This document shows positions 7,872-16,389 of a stretch of DNA of 39,341 nt, piece by piece. Below the pieces are notes generated by a model, which was not told the DNA's origin, ran no database searches, and saw only the letters and a list, made by a program, of their open reading frames with translations. The DNA is taken from contig NZ_KB290714.1 of assembly GCF_000318095.2 (NCBI RefSeq), forward strand, positions 209,656-248,996, given 5' to 3'. This stretch comes from Alloprevotella sp. oral taxon 473 str. F0040. GTDB lineage: Bacteria > Bacteroidota > Bacteroidia > Bacteroidales > Bacteroidaceae. The stretch's first letter is position 1; every line of letters starts with the position of its first letter. Made by a program: the position numbers and the translations under genes.

Positions 7872-8300
7872 TTATAAACCAAACTTCTCGTTGAGTTCTG
7901 GGCAATCTGACAAGCGACCATTGATAATAGCAACAATGTCCGTTTGTGCGCGGAGGGAGAGTACTTCCTTCTGATAAGAGGGATCTTTTTCAGCGCGCTT
8001 TTCATCTACCAAACGCACGATGTCTTGGTGGAAGACATAGCGAAGTCCTTGTTTTTCGAGGGCGAGTCGCACCTCAAACTTGTCACCTGGACGGAGGGGA
8101 ACTTTGAATCGCATGTTAAGTTGTGCCACTACAACATCCATGCCGCGGTCGTGTAGTTCGGCAAACTCGATGCCGAGCGATGAGATGAAGGAGCTGCGGC
8201 AGTGTTCGTTGTAGTTTTGATATACCGCATTGTTCACGATGCCCTGGATGTCGCACTCATAGTCGCGTACCACCATGGGTAGGGGAAAAATTGGTTGCAT
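7872..8300 (-). CDS. Hotdog-fold acyl-CoA thioesterase (4HBT / FadM-YbgC type)
   Basis: The 142-residue protein is a single hotdog domain. Its first third matches the 4-hydroxybenzoyl-CoA thioesterase family: VVRDYECDIQGIVNNAVYQNYNEHCR (about 10-35). There the Asp of YECD takes the place of the catalytic Asp and NNAVYQNY is the usual NxxYxxY-like stretch. The later LNMRFKVPLRPGDKFEVRL segment is the typical central strand with RPGD. It would hydrolyse an acyl-CoA in the cytoplasm, but the substrate cannot be read from the sequence. It lies 58 bp downstream of the DUF2851 gene and is probably co-transcribed with it. It ends at a strong terminator. Confidence 0.88.
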   Translation of the reverse strand: MQPIFPLPMVVRDYECDIQGIVNNAVYQNYNEHCRSSFISSLGIEFAELHDRGMDVVVAQLNMRFKVPLRPGDKFEVRLALEKQGLRYVFHQDIVRLVDEKRAEKDPSYQKEVLSLRAQTDIVAIINGRLSDCPELNEKFGL

Positions 8301-8358
8301 ATATTAGAAGATTAAATGAGGTTAGACTGCTCAAGCTAGCCTTGAGAATCTTGTTAAT

Positions 8359-9792
8359 TTAGTGTTTAGGCGAGGGAGTTTCTCCTTGTAAGGATTTGCG
8401 CTGCTGGAGATAGCGTGTGCCGAATCGACAGCGGAGACAATCATGTCGGTCGCAATACTGCCATTTGAGTTGAAGTAGTGCTTGGGAGTCAGCGGCGTGC
8501 TCGGCTGGGATTCCCACCTCTTGCCACATCCGAACTACATGGTTGCGCTCTGCTCGGAGCTGTTCGAGCCAATCAACGGCTTTGTCCATAAGTGATGCAT
8601 CTTGGTGATGCTGTCCAAAAGCAAAAAGCAACGGAATGACCGCGTTGATCAAAAGTAAATCTTGGCTTGCTGGAGATAGACAAGGCGCAACTTTTCGCTG
8701 TTCTTTTGTCTGTTGTGCTGCTTTTTCGCAAATTTTCTGCTTTTGCTCGTGGTTTTGCGGTTTTTCTTCCTGATTGAATTCCAGTGAAAAGTCTTTATTT
8801 TTCGCGGTTAAAGTTGCGGATTCTCCAAACTTATACCGATCGTTCCAGTAGGGTAGGGTACTGAATGATAGTGATTTGCGAGCTGCTTCTATGGATGATG
8901 CTTGACGTATTTGTGCAAGAGAAAAACGTCGGGATACGTAGAGTGCAGCTAACTGCGCAAGTCTTACGTGCGGAAAATTTTGCGGACGAAGACGGAGAAA
9001 CTTCCATTCTGAGAAGGAGATGGGAGTGAGCGAAAATTTTTGTTGGAGAAAACGGTAATCGCGTTGAAGCATCGCAAAGTGTGCATCTTGTTGTGCGAGG
9101 GGTGTGCGTTCGGAATCGAGCAAACCCGCTTGACCAAAAAAGAAAGCCTCGATGAGTTGAGGGTCATCGCGATGTTTTCCTGTATGTTGTGGGTCAAGCG
9201 TTGATGCCCAACGCTCGAAAGCATCTGTGTTTTTGCCGAACCCGAAAGCCCGAGACAGTATAATAAATGCCACTCGCTCCCAGTCGAAGCACGTTTCTGT
9301 CAGCCAACGATCAATGCGTTCGGTCTTTTGTTGTAGTCGCTCGATGGTGAGTGCCGATAGCCAAGAGTGTACCTCAAAAAGAGGTAATGAGGACAGTAGA
9401 CGATAACAAGGAGGATAGGCGTCCTCGGCCATCAAGTCGTGGTAGTTATCCGTCACATATTGAGGTACTTCAATCACCAATTGTGGGAGTTTTCGCCCCG
9501 ACATCGTAGTTACTTCCACGTCTGCCTCGCCCACCACGTGTAAGATGACGTTGTCATAATGCTCCTCTTTTTCATGTTGGTGGCGAAACCAGTCGGAGGA
9601 GCGCAAATGAATTTCCACATTGCCCACCCAAAGTTGTGCTCCAATGCGTAGTTTAGCATTGAAGAAATCAGGCCCTGCATCCGTGTTGTGCAATCCCACA
9701 TCAATCACTTCCACTGCTTCTCCTTGTGTAGTGGTGAGTGGCTTCGGTGAAAATTGGCGATGTTGCCAAACGTAATGTAAGAGTGCTTCCAT
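8359..9792 (-). CDS. DUF2851 family protein
   Basis: The 477-residue protein has the N-terminal pattern I associate with DUF2851, a Bacteroidota-typical family of unknown function. It starts EALLHYVWQHRQF, then has a block of conserved acidic and His residues: VIDVGLHNTDAGPDFFNAKL (about 30-49) and GNVEIHLRSSDW (about 57-68). The middle (about 325-370) contains a charged, Gln/Lys/Glu-rich low-complexity insert (NQEEKPQNHEQKQKICEK). The C-terminus holds a Cys cluster (CDRHDCLRCRFG), which could bind metal. There is no signal peptide. It is the first gene of a minus-strand pair with the thioesterase. Function is not known. Confidence 0.8.
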   Translation of the reverse strand: MEALLHYVWQHRQFSPKPLTTTQGEAVEVIDVGLHNTDAGPDFFNAKLRIGAQLWVGNVEIHLRSSDWFRHQHEKEEHYDNVILHVVGEADVEVTTMSGRKLPQLVIEVPQYVTDNYHDLMAEDAYPPCYRLLSSLPLFEVHSWLSALTIERLQQKTERIDRWLTETCFDWERVAFIILSRAFGFGKNTDAFERWASTLDPQHTGKHRDDPQLIEAFFFGQAGLLDSERTPLAQQDAHFAMLQRDYRFLQQKFSLTPISFSEWKFLRLRPQNFPHVRLAQLAALYVSRRFSLAQIRQASSIEAARKSLSFSTLPYWNDRYKFGESATLTAKNKDFSLEFNQEEKPQNHEQKQKICEKAAQQTKEQRKVAPCLSPASQDLLLINAVIPLLFAFGQHHQDASLMDKAVDWLEQLRAERNHVVRMWQEVGIPAEHAADSQALLQLKWQYCDRHDCLRCRFGTRYLQQRKSLQGETPSPKH

Positions 9793-10074
9793 GAGTGATG
9801 AGGTGGATAATATAGGTCTATTATTGCGAATGTAACAATTTTTTCTCGAAATTCAAAGGTCTAATGTTGTTTTTCCATAGTTCTGGGGTCTTTGCTGCTG
9901 TGCTTATAGAGGTTTCAGGGAGGAAACTCCTGGAACTAGGGTCTACCTCTCTGTTGTGGTGTGGCTAGATACCATGGATGTTGTATTTTACTCCTATTTT
10001 ATTGCGGAGAATCTTATGAAAAGTATTATTATATGTGAGACTTGTTGTGAAGTTTGTTGAGAAAATCTCGAAGC

Positions 10075-10086
10075 AGTAGAGTCCTA
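10075..10086 (+). repeat. 12-bp direct repeat, left copy
   Basis: The sequence agtagagtccta recurs exactly at 10322-10333. The two copies bracket about 235 bp that contain the TCTCCGA array. They could be target-site duplications of a small inserted element or simply repeats. Confidence 0.5.
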
Positions 10087-10321
10087 TTTTGTTGTTTTTC
10101 AAATAGAAATGCTTCTTTGCAGAAAGGGTAATAGTTAGATTTGCACTTTCCCTCCAGATTTAGCTCCTGAAATCTCCTATTTTCTTGAGAATTTCTCCCA
10201 TATTTTTCTGAAAATCTCGGAGATTCTCAGAAAACTCTCCCACGTTTCTTCACTTCTCTCCGAGCTTTCTTCGCTTCTCTCCGAAGTTTTTGTTGGTTTT
10301 TTATGTTTAGAGATTTAGAAT

Positions 10322-10333
10322 AGTAGAGTCCTA
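10322..10333 (+). repeat. 12-bp direct repeat, right copy
   Basis: This is an exact copy of 10075-10086 on the same strand, at the right end of the segment holding the TCTCCGA motifs. Confidence 0.5.
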
Positions 10334-10549
10334 GGTTTTGTAGTAGCCATACCTCCTCTTGTCATCAAGGACGTAAAAGTAGAAGGATTGGACTGCTTTC
10401 AAGAAAATTTGTAGGGTTTGGAGGGAACTCATATTCTGAGGTTTTGATGAGATTTGAAAAAGAAAGAAATAGTAGGAGATTATCTTGTGGATTCAAGGAG
10501 ATTTTTCAGAAAATGGCACGGAAAAAGGGTGAAAGTGCGGAGAAAATTG

Positions 10550-10557
10550 TATATTTG
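10550..10557 (+). promoter_or_regulatory. -7 promoter element upstream of the GNAT gene
   Basis: TATATTTG matches the TAnnTTTG consensus exactly. The start of transcription would be near 10563, giving a leader of roughly 115 nt before the ATG at 10680. No clear -33 TTTG is visible. Confidence 0.5.
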
Positions 10558-10679
10558 CACGATAACATCATCGCGTGCTTGCAAAGGTGGCTTCTATGAG
10601 AGGCGCTTTTGCCCTTTGCTTATGCCTAAAAGGAAAGTACAAGGATTTGAGTTAATGAACGCCATTGTTTCTCACTATC

Positions 10680-11828
10680 ATGCCTATCCACATTAAGAAA
10701 GTCACCACGAAGGACGAACTCAAGCAATTCATTCGTTTTAACTACGAACTCTACAAGAATAACCCATACTCTGTGCCTGATTTGCTCGAAGATATGCTCG
10801 ATACCTTCAATCCAAAGAAGAACGCTGCTTATGACTTCTGCGAAGCTGAGTTCTTTTTGGCTGATCGAGAAGGAATTATCGTCGGTCGTGTGGCATGTAT
10901 CCTTAACCATAAAGCCAATGCGGCATGGCAAACGAAGAATGCTCGCTTTGGGTGGATAGACTTTGTTGATGACCTCGAAGTGAGCGATGCCTTGCTGCGC
11001 CATGCAGAGCAATGGGGTAAAGAGCATGGGTGTGATAAGATTATTGGGCCGATGGGCTTCACTGATCTCGATGCAGAAGGTATGCTCATCGAGGGATTTG
11101 ACAAGCTCTCTACGATGGCAACGATTTATAACTATCCTTACTATCCTCAACATTTAGAGCATCATGGTTATATACGTGAGATTGATTGGGTGGAGCGGAA
11201 GATTTATGTGCCTGTCAATGGCCATGAAGCTGAACAAGAACGCTATTTCAAAATAGCTCGTCGCATGGGTGAGCGTTTGAATTTGAAGGTGCGTAAGTTC
11301 AAGAATGTCAAGGAACTGAAGAGCGACGGATATGTCTATAAAATCTTCGATGTGGTGAACAAAGCCTATGCACCGCTCTTCGGCTTTAGCGAGCTTACCC
11401 GCAAGCAAATCGACAAATATGCCGATGAATATCTGAAATTACTTGATTTGCGTTTGCTCACCGTGATTGAGAATGCCGAAGGAGAACCCATCGCTATGGG
11501 TGTGTGTATGCCCTCTTTGGCGGTCGCTCTTCAAAAAGCGAAAGGTAAGCTCTTCCCCATGGGATGGTGGCATCTGCTTAAGGCTCTGAAAGTAAAGAAG
11601 TCAAAGACGGTGGAATTACTGCTAGTAGCTGTGCTGCCCGAATATCAGAACAAGGGTGTTAATGCCTTATTGTTTGCCGACATCATTCCCATTGCTAAAG
11701 AAATGGGTTTTGAATATGCTGAAAGTAATCCTCAGCTAGAAACGAATCATCAAAGTCAAGACCAGTGGAAAGCACTCGACAACGTGGTGCATAAACGTCG
11801 TCGTTGTTTCCAAAAATCGCTGGTTTAA
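10680..11828 (+). CDS. YghO-like GNAT-fold N-acetyltransferase family protein
   Basis: The 382-residue protein begins IHIKKVTTKDELKQFIRFNYELYKNNPYSVPDL. This resembles the N-terminus of E. coli YghO and its relatives, large GNAT-fold proteins of unknown substrate. A GNAT-like acetyl-CoA loop is suggested near the C-terminus by LLVAVLPEYQNKGVNALLF, followed by a helix and the ESNPQLETNHQS strand. The segment DKIIGPMGFTDLDAEGMLIEGFD is also typical of the family. There is no signal peptide, so it should be cytoplasmic. I chose the ATG at 10680 over an in-frame TTG five codons upstream. It precedes parE on the same strand with a 113-bp gap. Substrate is unknown. Confidence 0.78.
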   Translation: MPIHIKKVTTKDELKQFIRFNYELYKNNPYSVPDLLEDMLDTFNPKKNAAYDFCEAEFFLADREGIIVGRVACILNHKANAAWQTKNARFGWIDFVDDLEVSDALLRHAEQWGKEHGCDKIIGPMGFTDLDAEGMLIEGFDKLSTMATIYNYPYYPQHLEHHGYIREIDWVERKIYVPVNGHEAEQERYFKIARRMGERLNLKVRKFKNVKELKSDGYVYKIFDVVNKAYAPLFGFSELTRKQIDKYADEYLKLLDLRLLTVIENAEGEPIAMGVCMPSLAVALQKAKGKLFPMGWWHLLKALKVKKSKTVELLLVAVLPEYQNKGVNALLFADIIPIAKEMGFEYAESNPQLETNHQSQDQWKALDNVVHKRRRCFQKSLV

Positions 11829-11941
11829 TCGTGAGGTTTGGGGCTCGTATCGTTGAATAATTAAGATTTCTCCATATAAGCTGCCACTCTCTTTATTACT
11901 TAAGCTCGCATTTCCTCTCACCCATAGATTTTTATATTTCC

Positions 11942-14035
11942 ATGTCTGAACTTCTTGATACCAACGTACGCAACGCTTCTGACTATAGCGAAGACTCTAT
12001 TCGCCATCTTGACGATATGACCCACATTCGCATGCGTCCAGGTATGTACATTGGACGTCTTGGTGATGGTTCTCATGCGGAAGATGGTATCTATGTTCTG
12101 CTTAAAGAGAGCATAGACAACTCCATCGACGAATTCAACGAAGGGTTTGGTAAGAAAATAGAAATCGACATCAAAGAAGACCTCACTGCTACAATTCGTG
12201 ACTATGGTCGTGGCATACCTTTGGGAAGTTTGATTCCTGCGGTGTCAAAACTGAATACTGGTGGTAAGTATGACAATGATCAATACACCGCCTCTGTGGG
12301 GCTTAATGGTGTGGGTTTGAAAGCGGTGAATGCGCTTTCTAAGAAATTCATAGCGCGCACTCATCGTGATGGACAATATCGTGAGGCGGCCTTTGAAGGT
12401 GGACAATTAGTGTCTGATGTATCGGGAGAAACAGAAGAAGAAAACGGGACATACATCTATTTTGAACCCGACCCGCAGCTCTTTCTCAACTATCGTTTTC
12501 ATGGTGAATTCATTGAAACGATGTTGCGCAACTACACTTATCTCAACACGGGATTAGCCATCTTCTATAATGGTCGTCGCATCATCTCGCGCAATGGTTT
12601 AGAAGACCTCCTCACCGACAACATGACTGCGCAAGGACTTTATCCTATCGTCCACCTGAAAGGTGAGAATATCGACATCGCTTTTACGCACACAGGACAA
12701 TATGGCGAGGAATATTACTCTTTCGTCAATGGTCAGCACACCACACAAGGTGGTACGCACCAGAGTGCTTTTAAGGAACACATCGCACGCACGATTAAAG
12801 AGTATTTCAGTAAGAACTATGAAGTTCAAGACGTGCGTAATGGTCTTGTGGCTGCTATCGCTGTTCGCGTGGTAGAACCTATGTTTGAATCTCAGACAAA
12901 AATCAAACTCGGCTCGCTCACCATGGCTCCCGATAAGGATAAAAATGGCCAACCTTTTGCGCTTAGTGGCGTGAGTGTCAATAAATTTGTGGGGGATTTC
13001 ATCAAAGAACAAGTGGACAACTATCTCCACAAGAACTTAGATGTGGCTGAAGTTATCCAACAAAAGATTCAAGAAAGCGAGAAAGAGCGCAAAGCCATCG
13101 CAGGCGTGACAAAACTTGCTCGTGAGCGGGCTAAAAAAGCCAATCTCCATAATAAGAAACTCCGTGACTGTCACGTGCATCTCAACGATGCCCCTCCCAA
13201 ACCCAAGCGCGGGCAGGATGAAGTGGTAGATCTGCGCTACGATTCTAGTATTTTTATCACCGAAGGTAACTCAGCCTCTGGTAGCATCACCCAATGTCGC
13301 GATGTCAACACACAAGCCGTGTTCTCGCTCCGTGGCAAGCCGCTCAATTCTTATGGATTGACCAAAAAGGTGGTGTATGAGAATGAAGAGTTTAACCTCC
13401 TGCAAGCAGCACTCAACATCGAAGATGGCCTTGATGGACTGCGCTATAACAAGGTGATTATCGCCACAGATGCCGATGTCGATGGCATGCACATTCGCTT
13501 GTTGATGATGACCTTCTTCTTGCAGTTCTTCCCTGATTTGGTGAAAAAAGGCCACGTGTACATCCTACAAACCCCACTTTTCCGTGTACGAAATAAAAAG
13601 AAACAGGAAAAACCTGCTTCGGATGAGGTAAAGAAAGGGGCAACAAAGGGTAAGTCATCCGCTAAAACGGCCGAATCCACCGAGAGCACAGAGGTTTCTA
13701 CGGGTAAATCCGGAAAAGCTGTAGCCGCAAAGCGTAAGATAGGCCGTACAGAGTTTGAAACCATTTACTGCTATAGCGAAGAAGAACGTGTGGCTGCCAT
13801 CGAACGTCTCTCTCCCAATCCCGAAATTACACGATTCAAAGGACTCGGAGAGATTAGTGCCGACGAGTTTAAGAACTTCATTGGCCCTGATATGCGACTA
13901 GAGCCTGTGACACTTCATAAAAGTGACAAAGTGAAGGAGTTGCTCGCCTACTATATGGGTAAGAACACGATGGAGCGTCAAAATTTTATCATTGACAACC
14001 TCGTTGTTGAAGAAGATCTCGTTGAAGAAGTCTAA
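11942..14035 (+). CDS. parE: DNA topoisomerase IV subunit B, Bacteroidota type
   Basis: This is the ATPase/TOPRIM subunit of topoisomerase IV, which decatenates daughter chromosomes together with ParC. The 697-residue protein has the GHKL ATP site ([11 protein letters not shown] 28-38, [10 protein letters not shown] 55-64, DYGRGIP 87-93, [12 protein letters not shown] 119-130). It also has the transducer segment ([10 protein letters not shown] 316-325) and the TOPRIM motifs EGNSASG (441-447) and DADVDG (510-515). I prefer ParE to GyrB because of the N-terminal pattern and because parE-coaD-S41 protease is a known Bacteroidales order. Odd: between about residues 553 and 603, inside the C-terminal half, there is a Lys/Ala/Ser/Thr-rich low-complexity insert before YCYSEEER. 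A near-consensus TATATTTC lies just before the start. Confidence 0.9.
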   Translation: MSELLDTNVRNASDYSEDSIRHLDDMTHIRMRPGMYIGRLGDGSHAEDGIYVLLKESIDNSIDEFNEGFGKKIEIDIKEDLTATIRDYGRGIPLGSLIPAVSKLNTGGKYDNDQYTASVGLNGVGLKAVNALSKKFIARTHRDGQYREAAFEGGQLVSDVSGETEEENGTYIYFEPDPQLFLNYRFHGEFIETMLRNYTYLNTGLAIFYNGRRIISRNGLEDLLTDNMTAQGLYPIVHLKGENIDIAFTHTGQYGEEYYSFVNGQHTTQGGTHQSAFKEHIARTIKEYFSKNYEVQDVRNGLVAAIAVRVVEPMFESQTKIKLGSLTMAPDKDKNGQPFALSGVSVNKFVGDFIKEQVDNYLHKNLDVAEVIQQKIQESEKERKAIAGVTKLARERAKKANLHNKKLRDCHVHLNDAPPKPKRGQDEVVDLRYDSSIFITEGNSASGSITQCRDVNTQAVFSLRGKPLNSYGLTKKVVYENEEFNLLQAALNIEDGLDGLRYNKVIIATDADVDGMHIRLLMMTFFLQFFPDLVKKGHVYILQTPLFRVRNKKKQEKPASDEVKKGATKGKSSAKTAESTESTEVSTGKSGKAVAAKRKIGRTEFETIYCYSEEERVAAIERLSPNPEITRFKGLGEISADEFKNFIGPDMRLEPVTLHKSDKVKELLAYYMGKNTMERQNFIIDNLVVEEDLVEEV

Positions 14036-14164
14036 ATGGTAGCATAGACATCTCAATTGTCTAGCATAATATCCCCTTTTTGTAGGGTGTGATAGCACTT
14101 ATTTCTATCGGTATTGCAGGATATACTCTTCTAAAGAATTGCACCATAAACCCCTAATTCTCCT

Positions 14165-14602
14165 ATGCGCATTGCTATTTTTCCTGGAAGTTTTGACCCT
14201 TTCACCATCGGCCATGCCTCCATCGTACGACGGGGGTTGGAGATGTTCGATAAAATCGTTATTGGAGTGGGGTATAACACCAACAAACGGTCGTTTCTCA
14301 CGCCTGAAGAGCGAGTGGAAGCCATTGAAAAAGTCTATGCTTCAGAAGCACGTGTGAAGGTCGTGGCTTATGCCGATTTGACCGCCGATCTGGCGCGTAG
14401 AGAACAGGCTGGTTTTGTGCTGCGCGGCATTCGTTCTGTCAAAGACTTCGAATATGAGCGTGACATCGCAAGCATCAATAACAGATTGTCAGGCGTAGAG
14501 ACGGTATTGCTGTTCACCGAACCGCATTATGCCGACATCTCTTCTACTATTGTGCGCGAGCTTTTAGCTTTTGGTAAGGACGTTAGTGAGTTTCTTCCCT
14601 AA
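14165..14602 (+). CDS. coaD: Phosphopantetheine adenylyltransferase
   Basis: CoaD transfers AMP from ATP to 4'-phosphopantetheine to make dephospho-CoA, the penultimate step of coenzyme A synthesis, in the cytoplasm. The 145-residue protein is slightly shorter than usual. It has the nucleotidyltransferase signatures: FPGSFDPFTIGHASIVRRG (6-24) with the T/HxGH motif, LRGIRSVKDFEYE (about 87-99), and ISSTIVREL (about 125-133). It lies 129 bp after parE and 72 bp before the S41 protease, all on one strand. Confidence 0.95.
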   Translation: MRIAIFPGSFDPFTIGHASIVRRGLEMFDKIVIGVGYNTNKRSFLTPEERVEAIEKVYASEARVKVVAYADLTADLARREQAGFVLRGIRSVKDFEYERDIASINNRLSGVETVLLFTEPHYADISSTIVRELLAFGKDVSEFLP

Positions 14603-14674
14603 GGCGTTCAAGCTCAACTTTTCCGACATTCTAAGCCTTCTTTTCTACTGTTTATTCCAATCTCTTATATTCTC

Positions 14675-16303
14675 ATGCAGCAATATCGTTATTTTTCCAC
14701 TTTTTGGGCTAGCCTGCTTCTACTAATAAGCAGTGTTACTTTGGGCTTTGCTCAATCGCGCCAAACAGAACCTGATGTTGATGTGACACAATTGCGTAAA
14801 CTTCAAATGGCGCAACTTGCAATCACACAACTCTATGTAGATTCTGTCAATCAGAAGAAAGTGGTAGAAGATGCTATCAAGGGAATGTTAGACAAGCTAG
14901 ACCCGCACTCTTCTTATAGCAATCCTGAAGAGACGAAGAAGATGAATGAGCCTCTTGAGGGAAACTTTGAAGGAATCGGTGTGCAGTTCAACATCCTCAC
15001 TGACACTCTTGTAGTAGTGCAGACCATCAAGAAAGGTCCTTCGGAGAAAGTAGGTATTCTCAACGGCGATCGCATCATTTCTGTTGATGGACGCACCATC
15101 GCAGGGGTGAAAATGCCTCAAGACAGCATCGTAAAATTGCTTCGTGGCCCCAAAGGCACAAAAGTGCGTCTTGGAGTGGTGCGCCGAGGAGCCTCTAGTG
15201 TACTTTATTTTGTCGTGACTCGCGACAAGATTCCTATGAACACCGTGGAAGCCACTTACATGATAGCTCCTGAAGTGGGGTATATTCGCTTTGATCGCTT
15301 CGGTGCAACTACTGGTGATGAAGTAGAAAAGGCCCTACAAACCCTGAAAAAGCAAGGGATGAAAGACCTTATCCTCGATTTGCAGAGCAATGGTGGAGGT
15401 TATTTAGGAGCAGCTGTCAATGTGGCTAGCCAATTCCTGCGCCCAGGCTCACTCGTGGTTTACACCCAAGGTCGAAGCCAACCCAAACAAGTGTTGAAAG
15501 CCGAAGGTGGAGGTTTGTTCCGTCAGGGTAGAGTGGTTGTGTTAGTCGATGAATTCAGTGCTTCTGCAGCTGAGATTGTCACAGGAGCTTTGCAAGATTA
15601 TGACCGCGCTCTTGTGGTGGGTCGTCGCACTTTCGGTAAAGGTTTGGTGCAACGCCCCATTGATCTCCCCGATGGCTCCATGATTCGTCTCACTACAAGC
15701 CACTATTACACTCCTTCTGGCCGTTGCATTCAGAAACCTTATGAGAAGGGAAAAAAAGAAGAGTATGCGCAAGATCTAGAGCAGCGATATACTCATGGAG
15801 AACTCCTACACAAAGACTCCATTCGTTTGGATTCATCGCAAGTTTATCACACACTCATTGATAAACGCATTGTTTATGGAGGTGGAGGTGTCATGCCCGA
15901 TGTCTTTGTACCCCTTGATACCGCACAAATCACCAAGTTCCACGTTGCTCTTCGTCGCAACAACCTCATCAACGAGGCTACTTTGCGCTATATCGACAAT
16001 CATCGTAAGGCACTTCGCCAACAATATAAGACATTCGAACAGTTTGAGCGCGAATTTATCGTTCCAGAATCGCTCATCAATGAGATTATCACTACCGCTA
16101 AGTCTAAGAAAATATCGCCTAAAGATGATAAAGAATTGGCGGACACTGTTGAAGATCTGCGCTTTAGCCTAAAATCAATCTTCATCAATGGCTTATATGA
16201 AACAAGTGACTTCTATCATTTTGTCAATCAAAAGAACACGATTGTCAAAGAAGCATTAAATCAATTGAAGACCAACCCTAATATCCCGACCCACGTGCGG
16301 TAA
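14675..16303 (+). CDS. S41 family C-terminal processing peptidase (periplasmic)
   Basis: The 542-residue protease of the CtpA/Prc type has an N-terminal signal peptide (hydrophobic 10-25, likely cut after GFAQ). A PDZ domain covers about 88-185 (EGIGVQFNILTD, ILNGDRIISVDG). The S41 core holds the Ser-Lys dyad in EFSASAAE (S297 by analogy with E. coli Prc) and RTFGKGLVQ (K322). The helical C-terminal part continues to 542. It would trim or degrade proteins in the periplasm. It follows coaD closely. A strong hairpin terminator lies right after its stop, separating it from the M16 protease. Its natural substrate is not evident. Confidence 0.92.
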   Translation: MQQYRYFSTFWASLLLLISSVTLGFAQSRQTEPDVDVTQLRKLQMAQLAITQLYVDSVNQKKVVEDAIKGMLDKLDPHSSYSNPEETKKMNEPLEGNFEGIGVQFNILTDTLVVVQTIKKGPSEKVGILNGDRIISVDGRTIAGVKMPQDSIVKLLRGPKGTKVRLGVVRRGASSVLYFVVTRDKIPMNTVEATYMIAPEVGYIRFDRFGATTGDEVEKALQTLKKQGMKDLILDLQSNGGGYLGAAVNVASQFLRPGSLVVYTQGRSQPKQVLKAEGGGLFRQGRVVVLVDEFSASAAEIVTGALQDYDRALVVGRRTFGKGLVQRPIDLPDGSMIRLTTSHYYTPSGRCIQKPYEKGKKEEYAQDLEQRYTHGELLHKDSIRLDSSQVYHTLIDKRIVYGGGGVMPDVFVPLDTAQITKFHVALRRNNLINEATLRYIDNHRKALRQQYKTFEQFEREFIVPESLINEIITTAKSKKISPKDDKELADTVEDLRFSLKSIFINGLYETSDFYHFVNQKNTIVKEALNQLKTNPNIPTHVR

Positions 16304-16313
16304 TTTATTTGAT

Positions 16314-16375
16314 AAGCGTGAGTAGAAACCTCTGATATCCATCTTTACCCCTTGAAGTTTCTACTCGCGCTTTTA
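16314..16375 (+). terminator. Terminator between the S41 and M16 protease genes
   Basis: The arm aagcgtgagtagaaac (16314-16329) pairs along its full length with gtttctactcgcgctt (16357-16372), with one G-U pair, followed by a short T-run. It ends 15 bases before the M16 start codon. It therefore insulates the downstream uptake locus from parE-coaD-S41, or attenuates read-through into it. Confidence 0.78.
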
Positions 16376-16389
16376 TCCCTTTTCGACAC

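Larger units (their letters stand above)
9793..10679. other. Intergenic region with TCTCCGA repeats
   Basis: No credible gene lies in these 890 bp between divergent transcripts. The region contains TCTCCGA/TCGGAGA motifs between about 10190 and 10286, including two copies of a 21-bp unit near 10248-10290. A 12-bp direct repeat agtagagtccta (10075-10086 and 10322-10333) brackets that array. A plausible promoter for the downstream GNAT gene is at 10550-10557. The rest is AT-rich and featureless to me. Confidence 0.6.

Noticed and set aside
10454-10696. 80-residue frame before the GNAT gene
   Set aside because: It starts at TTG, contains the TATATTTG promoter element of the next gene, and overlaps that gene's start.
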